DNA of 43,813 nt from Oceanobacillus kimchii X50 (GTDB lineage Bacteria > Bacillota > Bacilli > Bacillales > Amphibacillaceae): assembly GCF_000340475.1 (NCBI RefSeq), contig NZ_CM001792.1, positions 757,776-801,588 of the forward strand, in the 5' to 3' direction. Below are positions 7,961-15,913 of the stretch, in pieces (the first letter of the stretch is position 1; every line of letters begins with the position of its first letter). The notes beneath the pieces are model-generated. The model saw only the letters and a program-made list of their open reading frames with translations, did not search any database and was not told where the DNA came from. The position numbers were made by a program, and so were the translations under genes.

Positions 7961-8677
7961 ATGAAGCCAGTGATTGGTATTACTTCATCCATGGAGACAG
8001 ATTGTTCCCAATACACCATTAATAATCGCAATATAAGGGCAATCGAGAATGCAGGTGGTATTCCCGTCATGCTACCATATTTGAAGGAGAAAGAAGATAT
8101 AAATCACATGATGAACAAGCTAGATGGATTATATTTAACTGGGGGATATGATATTGATCCCACTTTATTTGGTGAAGAACCTTTACCTGGGCTTGGCACC
8201 ATTATTCCTGAACGAGATCGTTCAGAAATTGCATATATAGAAAGAATGATTGAAACAGATAAACCAATCCTAGGAGTATGCCGTGGAAGTCAAATATTAA
8301 ATATCGCAATAGGTGGTTCAATGTATCAAGATATTTATACACAACTAGACACTTCTACTTTATTACAACATCAACAGAAAGCCCCATTCGGTCATCGATC
8401 ACATTTTGTGAACGTCAAAGAAGATTCGTTATTATTTCAATTAACTGGGATGGATAAATTCAAAGTTAATAGTTATCATCATCAGACAAACAATCGAGTT
8501 CCCAAAGATTATCAAATTTGTGCAACAGCAAGTGATGGAATTATAGAAGCTTTTGAGAGTACAAATCATCGTTTTGTACTTGGTCTACAATGGCATCCTG
8601 AGGGGCTTATCGATTACAAAGAGGATCCATCGCTTTCGATTTATCAAGGATTTATCAAAGCATGTATTGATCAGTAG
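7961..8677 (+). CDS. Class I glutamine amidotransferase-like hydrolase (peptidase C26, PuuD-like)
   Basis: The 238-residue protein belongs to the gamma-glutamyl-GABA hydrolase group. The nucleophile is Cys107 in GVCRGSQ, and the His/Glu of the triad are in LQWHPE near residue 216. GGYDIDPTLFGEEP and RDRSEI near residues 61-90 are group signatures. The ATG follows AGGAGGAG. Members of this family cleave gamma-glutamyl amides. No puu-type polyamine genes are nearby, so the actual substrate is open. It appears to start a short run of independent small metabolic genes. Confidence 0.85.
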   Translation: MKPVIGITSSMETDCSQYTINNRNIRAIENAGGIPVMLPYLKEKEDINHMMNKLDGLYLTGGYDIDPTLFGEEPLPGLGTIIPERDRSEIAYIERMIETDKPILGVCRGSQILNIAIGGSMYQDIYTQLDTSTLLQHQQKAPFGHRSHFVNVKEDSLLFQLTGMDKFKVNSYHHQTNNRVPKDYQICATASDGIIEAFESTNHRFVLGLQWHPEGLIDYKEDPSLSIYQGFIKACIDQ

Positions 8678-8755
8678 AATAATAGAATTAGAATGAATGA
8701 TTAGTTGAATGCTTTCACAACTGTCCGCTTAAATATTCAAAAAGGGGGTGTAATT

Positions 8756-9301
8756 ATGGGGGAGAAGCGTAAGGTAAAACTATTTATTGCTACTAGTCTG
8801 GATGGTTATATTGCAACGAAGAATGAATCGATTCAATGGCTTGATGATATTGAAGGTGAAGGGGACAATGGTTATTTAAGATTTTATGAGGAAATAGATA
8901 CGGTGATTATGGGAAATAAAACGTATCAATGGCTCGAATCACAAAACTTAAGTGAATTCCCTTACCAAAGCAAAGATTGTTATGTATTTTCACGTAAAGA
9001 ATCAGGAAGTAACGAGAATGTGATTTTTGTAAATGATGATGTGGAGCGTTTTATTCAGATGTTACAAAACAAAGAAGGAAGAGATATATGGATAGTCGGT
9101 GGCGGGGAGTTACTATCTTCTTTCATAGAAAAAGATTTAATTGATGAATATATTATCACGGTAGCCCCTATCATTCTTGGCGGGGGAATACCTTTATTTA
9201 AAGAAGCGAGCAGTGTCATAAACCTATTGTTAATAGGTACGCAGAAATTTAACCAGTTTATAGAATTGCATTATGAGAGAACTATATATAAAAAAGAATA
9301 G
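8756..9301 (+). CDS. Dihydrofolate reductase-like / RibD C-terminal domain protein
   Basis: The 181-residue protein has the RibD_C fold seen in B. subtilis YyaP and YwjB. KVKLFIATSLDGYIATKN at the N-terminus, a central TVIMGNKTYQWL and a C-terminal WIVGGGELLSSFIEKDLIDE are the typical NADPH-binding and core motifs. The ATG at 8756 is chosen over an upstream TTG at 8705 because GGGGGTG sits 7 bases before it and the family start is then reproduced. Enzymes of this group are assumed to be pyridine-nucleotide reductases of unknown physiological substrate. It is separated by 16 bp from the hydrolase gene, so the two may be co-transcribed. Confidence 0.85.
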   Translation: MGEKRKVKLFIATSLDGYIATKNESIQWLDDIEGEGDNGYLRFYEEIDTVIMGNKTYQWLESQNLSEFPYQSKDCYVFSRKESGSNENVIFVNDDVERFIQMLQNKEGRDIWIVGGGELLSSFIEKDLIDEYIITVAPIILGGGIPLFKEASSVINLLLIGTQKFNQFIELHYERTIYKKE

Positions 9302-9317
9302 TTAGAGAGGTGATGTA

Positions 9318-9998
9318 ATGAATGTACAGTCGGTTGAGTTAAAAGGAATTACCATTCATTATCAAGAATATGGTGGAAAACATCTTCCGCCAATGGTAAT
9401 GTTACATGCATTAGGAAAGGATGGACTTTCTTGGAAGAGTGTTGCAGAGGAATTAAGCGAAAAATATCATATCTACACATTAGATATGAGAGGACACGGT
9501 AAAAGTGAGTATACAAATGAATATTCTTTTGAACTAATGTATGAAGACGTAAAATTATTTGTAGATAAACTGGGGATAGATAAGTTCACTCTAGTTGGAC
9601 ATTCCATGGGTGGAACTGTTGCCTACATTTTCGCGGAGAATGATTCTTCACGATTGGAAAAGTTAATTATTGAAGATACTCCTCCTCCAGTTGAAAGAGA
9701 AGCCGTTTCAATCCCAGAGTCTCCAAACGCTCCTGTACCTTTTGATTGGAATGTAGTTCAAGAGCTAATGAAACAGTTAAACGAACCAAATCCTAAGTGG
9801 TGGAGCGATTTAAGTAACATAAGTGTGCCAACATTAATCATTGGAGGAGGAGAATCTAGTAATATTCCACAAGATCAATTAAAAGAGGTACATGATAAGA
9901 TAGTAGATTGTCAGTTTGTAACCATTGATGCTGGACATCATATTCACGAAACTAGTTTAGAAAAGTACGTAGAAGTCTTACAGGAATTCTTATCATAA
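9318..9998 (+). CDS. Alpha/beta hydrolase
   Basis: The 226-residue alpha/beta hydrolase fold protein has Ser96 in the nucleophile elbow GHSMGG, MLHALGKDG for the oxyanion region and the catalytic His in DAGHHIHE near the C-terminus. The usual third acid after strand beta-7 is not obvious (LIIGGGESSNIP), so Glu may replace Asp or the acid may lie elsewhere. It is shorter than typical members (about 260) because the cap region is small. ATG follows AGAGGTGATG. A strong terminator follows. The substrate is unknown. Confidence 0.85.
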   Translation: MNVQSVELKGITIHYQEYGGKHLPPMVMLHALGKDGLSWKSVAEELSEKYHIYTLDMRGHGKSEYTNEYSFELMYEDVKLFVDKLGIDKFTLVGHSMGGTVAYIFAENDSSRLEKLIIEDTPPPVEREAVSIPESPNAPVPFDWNVVQELMKQLNEPNPKWWSDLSNISVPTLIIGGGESSNIPQDQLKEVHDKIVDCQFVTIDAGHHIHETSLEKYVEVLQEFLS

Positions 9999-10003
9999 CT
10001 CAG

Positions 10004-10050
10004 AATAAAAGAAAGGATTTCTATCAAGACGAAATCCTTTCTTTTATTTT
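10004..10050 (+). terminator. Terminator after the alpha/beta hydrolase gene
   Basis: A perfect 17-bp stem (aataaaagaaaggattt / aaatcctttcttttatt) with an 11-base loop is followed by ttg. The T-rich 3' arm makes a strong intrinsic terminator. Confidence 0.85.
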
Positions 10051-10423
10051 GTAAGGAATCAAACTAGCCACATCTACCTCCAGTTCCCAGCAACTAGGCG
10101 ACTTCACGAAATAAATTAAATTCATCATCGGTAAGTGGAACCGAAAAACAGGGCGTCCTCGCTACGTTTCTAAAAGGGTGTTTGCGCAATTTGTTCTGAT
10201 ATTTTCAGTGAAGTTTTAGTATTTTTCCAAGTCTATTATGAAAAATAGAAGTAGCCTTGGTTAATAGTGTGGTTCTATTAACATTTATTATGGGAATCAG
10301 AAACAGTTATAGTGAATAGAACCACTCTCTTATTACTTAGCTGTTCTTCATAGTTAATTGTTGAAATGTTAGAATAGAAAGACGAACTAAAATAATCGAG
10401 ATTTTCGTAAGTGGGGCATACAT
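10051..10423. other. Intergenic region with a candidate dispersed repeat remnant
   Basis: No gene was found in this stretch. Around 10081-10190 it shares pieces with 35720-35830: a caactagg/cactagg block, a ccgaaaaaca/ccaaaaagcgg block, and the identical 12-mer gctacgtttcta at 10161-10172 and 35795-35806, in the same order. This suggests two diverged copies of one non-coding element. A pair of imperfect tggttctatt/aatagaacca arms lies at about 10268-10322. Confidence 0.35.
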
Positions 10424-10642
10424 ATGAAAAAAAAGAAACCAATTTACGTGGAAACGTTCATTCGGAATGATTTGGAAACAGTTTGGAAGTTCTCGAAATG
10501 GTTTTCTATCAAGCTCCCAATTAGTGAGCATTTTACAGTTTGGGAAGAGGAAGATTATTTGAAGGCTAACCATGAAATGTGGATTCTTGGAAAGAAATTT
10601 TTGACGATAGATTACAGTATTTATAGTGTCTCAACAGAATAA
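10424..10642 (+). pseudogene. Probable remnant of an SRPBCC-family gene
   Basis: The 72-codon frame starts with KKKKPIYVETFIRNDLETVWKFSK. This resembles the first strand and helix of SRPBCC (START-like) proteins such as polyketide cyclase/dehydrase relatives, which normally run 140-300 residues. After about residue 25 the similarity is lost (WFSIKLPISEHF...) and the frame ends. The simplest reading is a 5' fragment followed by unrelated or rearranged sequence. It could also be a genuine small protein; a weak GGGG site precedes the ATG. Confidence 0.4.
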
Positions 10643-10668
10643 ATTTTCGTGAATTAAAGTCATGGTAT

Positions 10669-10720
10669 AAAAAAAGAAGAAATATGCGATATTTTGCATA
10701 TTTCTTCTTTAGCCTTTTTT
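10669..10720. terminator. Bidirectional terminator
   Basis: A perfect 15-bp stem (aaagaagaaatatgc / gcatatttcttcttt, 10673-10687 and 10696-10710) has a T run after a short gap on the plus strand and seven A residues before it. It therefore also ends the minus-strand gene at 10735. Confidence 0.85.
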
Positions 10721-10734
10721 GAAGAGAATTACGA

Positions 10735-11172
10735 TTAAAGACCCTCTGCTAAATCTTTTATCGTTTGTTTTGCATCTTCTGCGAACTCTACGGAAGCATC
10801 ATAATACATTTGGCCGTTTTCAATTAGCGAGAAATCACCAATTTCTATAGATAATAACGTATGGTCATTATTTTCTTCAATATAGAAACGATAGGCAACT
10901 TCTCCTTGTTGTGGTTTCTTCTTCCAACTGGTTACATATAAATCAATGACCAATTCTTCCTCTTTTAAAGCTTTAATAATGGTAGTGATGGATTGGTTTC
11001 CATTTGGAGTATCCCATATTACTTTGGAACCAGTAGTCATATGTTCTTGTGGATAGTCTTCTGGTAATTCATCCCATATAGCTACATATCTTGGATTTGT
11101 TAATATTTCCCACACATTGGTTGCAGTTGTGTTTATTCGTATACTTTCTTGAACAACTAGCGTATTCTCCAT
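10735..11172 (-). CDS. SRPBCC / AHSA1-like ligand-binding protein
   Basis: The 145-residue protein begins with QESIRINTTATNVWEILTNP, followed by YVAIWDELPEDY. These are the beta-strand, helix and tryptophan-containing segment typical of the Bet v1-like SRPBCC (AHSA1) superfamily. A long C-terminal helix (DASVEFAEDAKQTIKDLAEG) closes the fold. ATG is preceded by AAGGAGG. No catalytic function can be assigned; members bind hydrophobic ligands or modulate partner proteins. It lies 43 bp downstream of msrA on the same strand and may be co-transcribed with it. Confidence 0.8.
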   Translation of the reverse strand: MENTLVVQESIRINTTATNVWEILTNPRYVAIWDELPEDYPQEHMTTGSKVIWDTPNGNQSITTIIKALKEEELVIDLYVTSWKKKPQQGEVAYRFYIEENNDHTLLSIEIGDFSLIENGQMYYDASVEFAEDAKQTIKDLAEGL

Positions 11173-11215
11173 TTCAAATCCTCCTTAGATATTAAATTGA
11201 AGTTGCTTTTATAAA

Positions 11216-11737
11216 TTAATCCCAGTTATCTTCAATAAATTCATCCCTACCTGATTTGGCACGATCTTCCTCATACTCTTCTTTATTCTTTTTATAAAAA
11301 TCTTGATGATATTCTTCAGCTGGATAAAAAGGAGTAGCTGGTTTTATCTCTGTTACAATTGGTTTCGAAAATCGTCCGCTAGTTGCAAGCTCTTCTTTAG
11401 AAGCTTCAGCTAATCCCCATTGTTCTTTCGTATGATAAAAAATTGCAGTTCTATATTGTTCTCCTCGATCTTGGAATTGGCCACCATCATCGGTTGGGTC
11501 AATTTGCTTCCAATATAGATCGAGTATTGTATTATAATCGATGATCGAATCATCGTATGTGATTTCTACTGCTTCATAATGTCCAGTATCCCCATTTTTT
11601 ACTTGCTCATAAGTAGGGTTCATAACTTTTCCGCCAGTATATCCTGAAATAACTTGATGAACGCCATCCCATTGATCAAAAGGCTTGACCATGCACCAGA
11701 AGCATCCACCTGCAAATGTTGCTTTTTGTAAAGTCAT
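11216..11737 (-). CDS. msrA: Peptide methionine sulfoxide reductase MsrA
   Basis: The 173-residue enzyme reduces the S-epimer of methionine sulfoxide in proteins. The active-site motif GGCFWC gives catalytic Cys12 and Cys15. There is no further Cys, so recycling would have to use the CxxC pair or an external thiol. TGYTGG-like [15 protein letters not shown] and [11 protein letters not shown] are family signatures. ATG follows an AGGAGG site. No msrB domain is fused or adjacent. Confidence 0.95.
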   Translation of the reverse strand: MTLQKATFAGGCFWCMVKPFDQWDGVHQVISGYTGGKVMNPTYEQVKNGDTGHYEAVEITYDDSIIDYNTILDLYWKQIDPTDDGGQFQDRGEQYRTAIFYHTKEQWGLAEASKEELATSGRFSKPIVTEIKPATPFYPAEEYHQDFYKKNKEEYEEDRAKSGRDEFIEDNWD

Positions 11738-11821
11738 ATTATACCTCCTAAAAGATTTTCAAACCGTTACTATTTTAGTAGAATAAACTTAATATAACAC
11801 AATCAAAGATTGGGTGACAGT

Positions 11822-12376
11822 ATGGAAGAACCGTTTGTTCATAAGATTATTAAACAAGGTAAAATAATTGAAAGTAAGATGTATCTATCTAAAAAAGGAT
11901 TTATCGAGAAAAGTGAACCCTTAAAAAAATCAGATTTAGACAAAGCAATATCTGCCTTTCCTATTAAGCACTATTCCAATCCATACAATGAAACTCTGTT
12001 TAGCGAGAGGGTTGGAGAGAAAAAGGAGAATTTCTCCATACTAGAAATGGACGAGTTTTCTGTATTTATCGGTGATATCTATCAAGTAGGCGAAGCTACA
12101 ATACAAGTCTCCCAACCCGGAATCGTGACGCGAGAAGAGGTAGAGAATGGGTATCGTACAGGGTGGTACTTTCGTGTAATTAATGAAGGAACGATCCAGC
12201 CTGAATCGGATCTTATACTACAGGAACGTCCGTACTCACAATTTTCCATTGCAGCTTGCTCAGAAATTATGTATATCAATCGAGATGATTTATGGGCTGC
12301 AGATGAATTGTTCCAGTGTGAAGCTTTAGGACTTACGTGGCGAAAAGCATTGAGGAAGCGATTAAGAGGTTATTGA
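11822..12376 (+). CDS. MOSC domain-like protein lacking the usual cysteine
   Basis: The 184-residue protein resembles the YiiM/YflK MOSC group. KAISAFPIKHY (cf. KAVCAYPxEHY), GEKKENFSI and FIGDIYQVGEATIQVSQP are in the expected order. MOSC proteins handle sulfur or molybdenum-cofactor sulfuration through a Cys shortly after VSQP; here that segment reads GIVTREEVENGY and has no Cys. The start at 11822 is supported by GGGTGA 4 bases upstream, against an in-frame TTG at 11810. It may have a changed activity. It is 18 bp upstream of ogt. Confidence 0.7.
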   Translation: MEEPFVHKIIKQGKIIESKMYLSKKGFIEKSEPLKKSDLDKAISAFPIKHYSNPYNETLFSERVGEKKENFSILEMDEFSVFIGDIYQVGEATIQVSQPGIVTREEVENGYRTGWYFRVINEGTIQPESDLILQERPYSQFSIAACSEIMYINRDDLWAADELFQCEALGLTWRKALRKRLRGY

Positions 12377-12394
12377 ATAGGAGGGAACGTGTAA

Positions 12395-12898
12395 ATGAAA
12401 AACGTACTATATTATTCAAAAATTACTCGTGATAACGGAAGTATATGGGTTTTAGGGACGGATAAAGATATCTATTATATAGGAGGACATAATTCCGGTT
12501 TCAATGATTTATCATTATGGGCCAAGAAAAAATATCCTACTTATGAACTTATCAGTGATGATCAAATATTAGAAAACGCCGTAGAAGAAATTGAGAGTTA
12601 TTTAGATGGAAAGGTAAAAGAATTTTCATTTGAAGTTGATTATTCCTATGGGACACCTTTTCAACAGAAAGTTTGGCGTGCTTTGCAAGAAGTCTCTTTT
12701 GGTGAAACGGTTACTTATACTGACATTGCTAAGCAAATAGGAAGACCCGATGCGGTTCGAGCAGTAGCAGGAGCAATTGGTGCGAATCAACTGTTAATAG
12801 CCATTCCCTGTCATCGCGTTATCGGAAAGAACGGAGAGTTAGTCGGTTATCGAGGCGGCATCGAAATGAAAGAATCATTATTAAAACTAGAGTCATAG
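12395..12898 (+). CDS. ogt: Methylated-DNA-[protein]-cysteine S-methyltransferase
   Basis: The 167-residue suicide repair protein removes O6-alkyl groups from guanine. The alkyl-acceptor Cys is in IPCHRVIG near residue 134. The upstream FQQKVWRALQEVSFGETVTYTDIAK and RAVAGAIGANQL segments form the DNA-binding helix-turn-helix and asparagine hinge. The N-terminal domain is short and lacks metal-binding Cys residues, as in Ogt rather than Ada. ATG follows AGGAGGG. A terminator overlaps its stop codon. Confidence 0.93.
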   Translation: MKNVLYYSKITRDNGSIWVLGTDKDIYYIGGHNSGFNDLSLWAKKKYPTYELISDDQILENAVEEIESYLDGKVKEFSFEVDYSYGTPFQQKVWRALQEVSFGETVTYTDIAKQIGRPDAVRAVAGAIGANQLLIAIPCHRVIGKNGELVGYRGGIEMKESLLKLES

Positions 12899-12920
12899 AC
12901 GGTGGTCTATGGCTTTTTTC
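12894..12920 (+). terminator. Terminator overlapping the ogt stop codon
   Basis: catagac / gtctatg form a 7-bp stem with a 4-base loop, followed by gcttttttc. The first arm contains the stop codon of ogt. Confidence 0.8.
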
Positions 12921-13081
12921 TTTAATTTACAGACATATATTCTTCATAAAAGTATTCGATTATCAAGGTATCTTGCCTATGTTTGAATGATAACGAGAGG
13001 GGAACAGGTATAGAAATATTTCATCTTTCATACGTTTGAAGAAGAAAGGTATTGCGTATTTAGGAGAGGGAAGGTGTATCT

Positions 13082-14338
13082 ATGGAAGATCCGAATCTAG
13101 AAGGAGCAAATACAGGGGAGAAGAAATCTTTTATTGAAAAAGTAAAGTCTGTTGGGCCAGGTGCAATTATTGCTGCTTCTTTTATCGGACCTGGAACGGT
13201 AACGACTTCTACACAGGCTGGAGCAAGTTTCGGCTATGCTTTAATTTGGGCGGTTTTATTCTCCATTTTGGCAACCATTGTTTTACAAGAAATGTCTGCC
13301 CGTCTCGGTATTATTTCAAAAAAAGGATTAGCTGAAGCTGCTCGAGATCAATTTAATCACCGGGCAGTAAAGTATCCGATTATTGGATTTATCATTATGG
13401 CAATATACGTAGGTTGTGCAGCCTATATGAGTGGTGACTTAAGAGGTACCTCATTAGGGTTAGAGGCATTAACAGGGGTTTCTATAAATATTATTGGACC
13501 AATTGTCGGAATTTTAATACTCTTGCTCGGGTTAAGTGGAAGCTATAAATTGATTGAAAAATTAATGGTAATCTTTGTTGTTTTAATGAGCATTATCTTC
13601 ATCACAACAATGTTTATAGCTCAACCAGATATAGGTGGAGTGTTGTCGGGAATGTTTGTACCATCGATACCAGTTGGCTCAATAATTACAGTTATAGCGT
13701 TAATAGGAACTACTGTTGTACCATATAATTTATTTATCCACTCTTCATCAGTACAAGAAAGATGGTCACGTCCTGAACAGTTGAAAGATTCGCGAAGAGA
13801 CATTTATTTTTCCATCGGTGTTGGTGGTTTGATTACGATGGCAATCGTAATTACATCAGGAACACTGATGCGTGGAGTGGAAGTTAGCAGTGTAATAGAT
13901 TTAGCAATACAATTAGAACCTTTACTTGGTGGATTTGCGGAATCATTTCTAGCTATAGGAATTTTTTCTGCAGGATTTTCTTCAGCTACTGCATCGGCAT
14001 TAGGTGCCGCTATTACTGTAAGCAGTATGTTGAAATGGGATAATGGAATGAAAAATTGGAAATTTAAAGCTGTATTTTCTTCTGTAATTATAATTGGTAT
14101 CCTATCCTTTGTATTCCGATTTGAGCCATTAGATGTTTTATTATTTGCTCAAGCGTTAAATGGTATATTACTACCTGGTATTGCGATTTTATTAATGGTT
14201 ATAATGAACAATAAGAAATTGCTAGGAAACTATGCAAATTCCACTATCATTAATATAATTGGAATTATAGTAGTTATTATTTGTACTGGGTTGGGGATTT
14301 ACAGTCTAGTTACAGCGATACAAGGATTCATTGGTTAA
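13082..14338 (+). CDS. Nramp-family metal ion transporter, atypical binding site
   Basis: The 418-residue protein has about eleven membrane helices and the overall Nramp/MntH pattern (GPGAIIAASFIGPGTVTTST, residues 26-44; TTVVPYNLFIHSSSVQERW around 211-229). In canonical Nramp Mn/Fe transporters helix 1 carries DPGN and helix 6 carries MPHN. Here the equivalents are GPGT (36-39) and VPYN (213-216), so the Asp, Asn, Met and His ligands are all changed. The substrate is therefore probably not Mn2+ or Fe2+ in the usual mode. ATG follows GAGAGGGAAGGTG. The gene is monocistronic. Confidence 0.85.
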   Translation: MEDPNLEGANTGEKKSFIEKVKSVGPGAIIAASFIGPGTVTTSTQAGASFGYALIWAVLFSILATIVLQEMSARLGIISKKGLAEAARDQFNHRAVKYPIIGFIIMAIYVGCAAYMSGDLRGTSLGLEALTGVSINIIGPIVGILILLLGLSGSYKLIEKLMVIFVVLMSIIFITTMFIAQPDIGGVLSGMFVPSIPVGSIITVIALIGTTVVPYNLFIHSSSVQERWSRPEQLKDSRRDIYFSIGVGGLITMAIVITSGTLMRGVEVSSVIDLAIQLEPLLGGFAESFLAIGIFSAGFSSATASALGAAITVSSMLKWDNGMKNWKFKAVFSSVIIIGILSFVFRFEPLDVLLFAQALNGILLPGIAILLMVIMNNKKLLGNYANSTIINIIGIIVVIICTGLGIYSLVTAIQGFIG

Positions 14339-14466
14339 AGAACGATATATACATGTCACCTGCTATACGTATGTAACGGGCAGTGAAAGTACAATTGTGA
14401 TGGCATGTTTTCGTCTGTGTATCTAGATCAGAAAGCATACATGGATAGGATAAAGGGGGATTTTCC

Positions 14467-15060
14467 GTGTTAGAGAATGCTTTAGTTATGCTGGCTATTA
14501 TTTTCTTGGTTAATGTTATTTATGTGTCTTTAATGACCGTTAGAATGATTCTAACATTAAAAGGAAGAACGTATATTGCAGCATTTGTAAGTATGTTCGA
14601 GATTGTAATCTATGTTGTGGGATTAGGACTTGTATTAGACAATCTTGATCAGATTCAAAATCTAATTGCTTATGCTATTGGTTTTGGAACAGGTTTAGTT
14701 ATTGGTGCTAAAATCGAAGAAAAGCTAGCTTTGGGTTATATAACCGTGAACGTTGTATCTGCAAATCCAGATTTAAAATTTACACAGCGACTTCGTGACA
14801 AAGGTTATGGTGTAACGAGCTGGTCTTCATATGGGAGAGAAGGCGATCGCTTATCGGTTCAAATTCTAACTCCTCGTAAATACGAATTACGTTTATATGA
14901 AACCATTCAAGAAATTGATCCGAAAGCGTTTATTATTTCGTATGAACCAAAGCGAATACATGGAGGATTCTGGGTGAAACAAGTTCGTAAAGGGAAGTTA
15001 ATGAATCCGAAGAAAAAGAAAAATATGAACACAGAGGGACTTGAAAACGAACGAAAATAG
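14467..15060 (+). CDS. yebE: DUF2179 membrane protein (UPF0316, YebE-like)
   Basis: The 197-residue protein has three N-terminal membrane helices (residues 1-85). A cytosolic DUF2179 domain follows ([33 protein letters not shown] in outline), then a basic tail. Proteins of this family lie just upstream of purE in B. subtilis (yebE), matching the position here. The start is GTG with GGGGG 9 bases upstream. The function is unknown; DUF2179 domains also occur in YitT-type membrane proteins. The stop codon lies two bases before the candidate PurBox of the pur operon. Confidence 0.85.
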   Translation: MLENALVMLAIIFLVNVIYVSLMTVRMILTLKGRTYIAAFVSMFEIVIYVVGLGLVLDNLDQIQNLIAYAIGFGTGLVIGAKIEEKLALGYITVNVVSANPDLKFTQRLRDKGYGVTSWSSYGREGDRLSVQILTPRKYELRLYETIQEIDPKAFIISYEPKRIHGGFWVKQVRKGKLMNPKKKKNMNTEGLENERK

Positions 15061-15062
15061 CA

Positions 15063-15107
15063 AAATCCGAACGTTGAAAGAAAACTTTACAAAAATCATC
15101 CGAGTTT
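15063..15107 (+). promoter_or_regulatory. Candidate PurBox pair upstream of purE
   Basis: Box 1 at 15063-15075 (aaatccgaacgtt) matches the PurR consensus AWWWCCGAACWWT at 12 of 13 positions. A weaker inverted box lies at 15095-15107; read on the minus strand it begins aaactcgga. The spacing resembles the pbuG pair. A strong plus a weak convergent box is the known PurR arrangement. PurR control of pur genes is established in B. subtilis; here it is inferred. Confidence 0.6.
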
Positions 15108-15110
15108 ATA

Positions 15111-15139
15111 TTGATTTTTCGTATTTGATTTGTTATGCT
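15111..15139 (+). promoter_or_regulatory. pur operon promoter
   Basis: ttgatt at 15111-15116 and tatgct at 15134-15139 are separated by 17 bases. Transcription would start shortly before the riboswitch aptamer at 15162. Confidence 0.65.
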
Positions 15140-15161
15140 TAAGCCGACAATTGAAAATGAA

Positions 15162-15229
15162 CCTCATATAAATTTGAGAATATGGCTCAGAAGTTTCTAC
15201 CCAGCACCGTAAATGGCTGGACTATGAGG
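15162..15229 (+). ncRNA. Guanine (purine) riboswitch aptamer, pur operon leader
   Basis: P1 is cctcata/tatgagg. P2 is capped by aatatgg. J2/3 is agtttctacc. P3 is cccagc/gctgg with loop accgtaaatg, followed by gact. The discriminating J3/1 base is C, so the ligand is guanine or hypoxanthine. The 3' strand of P1 is reused in the antiterminator, so ligand binding stabilises P1 and lets the terminator form. Confidence 0.96.
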
Positions 15230-15356
15230 GAAGATGGATCATTTTTGTTATAAGTTTATGTTTTAAAGGACTTAGTTAAGTCGACCTTGGTCTATGGAAC
15301 ATGAACGTTAATGGAATGATTAAGTTCGTAAATTATAAGTCTATTCATCTTCTCTC
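15226..15356 (+). promoter_or_regulatory. pur riboswitch antiterminator helix
   Basis: Bases 15226-15239 (gagggaagatggat) can pair with 15343-15356 (attcatcttctctc) in 14 continuous pairs including two G-U. The 5' arm includes gagg from P1 of the aptamer, and the 3' arm includes most of the 5' arm of the terminator. The helix is therefore mutually exclusive with both. Confidence 0.75.
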
Positions 15357-15390
15357 TATATAATATAGATGGAAGATAATAGACTTTTTC
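15338..15390 (+). terminator. Riboswitch-controlled terminator of the pur operon
   Basis: A 15-bp stem with one bulged base pairs 15337-15345 with 15378-15386 and 15347-15352 with 15372-15377. It is followed by ttttt ending at 15389. It lies 32 bp before purE. Confidence 0.85.
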
Positions 15391-15421
15391 GTTTGTAAAA
15401 AGACATAGAAAGAGGGATTGG

Positions 15422-15913
15422 ATGGTCCAAGTAGGGGTTATTATGGGGAGTATTTCCGACTGGGAAACGATGCAGTATACTTGTAATGTACTTGATGAAT
15501 TACAGATTTCTTATGAGAAAGAAGTGATATCTGCACATCGCACTCCGGATGATATGTTTGCTTACTCGAAACAGGCTCGTAGCAGAGGGATAAAGGTAAT
15601 TATTGCTGGAGCAGGGGGAGCGGCTCATTTACCAGGAATGGTAGCTTCACAAACAACATTACCCGTAATAGGTGTACCAGTTGAAAGTAAAGCATTACAA
15701 GGCTTAGATTCGCTGTTATCTATTGTTCAAATGCCTGGTGGCGTGCCAACTGCTACGGTAGCAATTGGGAAAGCAGGAGCTAAAAACGCTGGTATTCTTG
15801 CCGCACAAATCATCAGTACATTTGATGAAGTTGCAGAGAAGTCTCTAGAGAAGTATCGTGAAGAAATGCGAGAATCTGTAAAAGAAATGAGGGAAAATCT
15901 TGCAAACTACTAA
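15422..15913 (+). CDS. purE: N5-carboxyaminoimidazole ribonucleotide mutase PurE
   Basis: The 163-residue enzyme converts N5-CAIR to CAIR in IMP synthesis. GSISDWETM (residues 9-17), SAHRTPDDM and [11 protein letters not shown] are the class I PurE active-site motifs. ATG follows AGAGGG. It is the first gene of the twelve-gene purEKBCSQLFMNHD operon. Its end overlaps the purK start by 14 bases, so translation is coupled. Confidence 0.97.
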   Translation: MVQVGVIMGSISDWETMQYTCNVLDELQISYEKEVISAHRTPDDMFAYSKQARSRGIKVIIAGAGGAAHLPGMVASQTTLPVIGVPVESKALQGLDSLLSIVQMPGGVPTATVAIGKAGAKNAGILAAQIISTFDEVAEKSLEKYREEMRESVKEMRENLANY

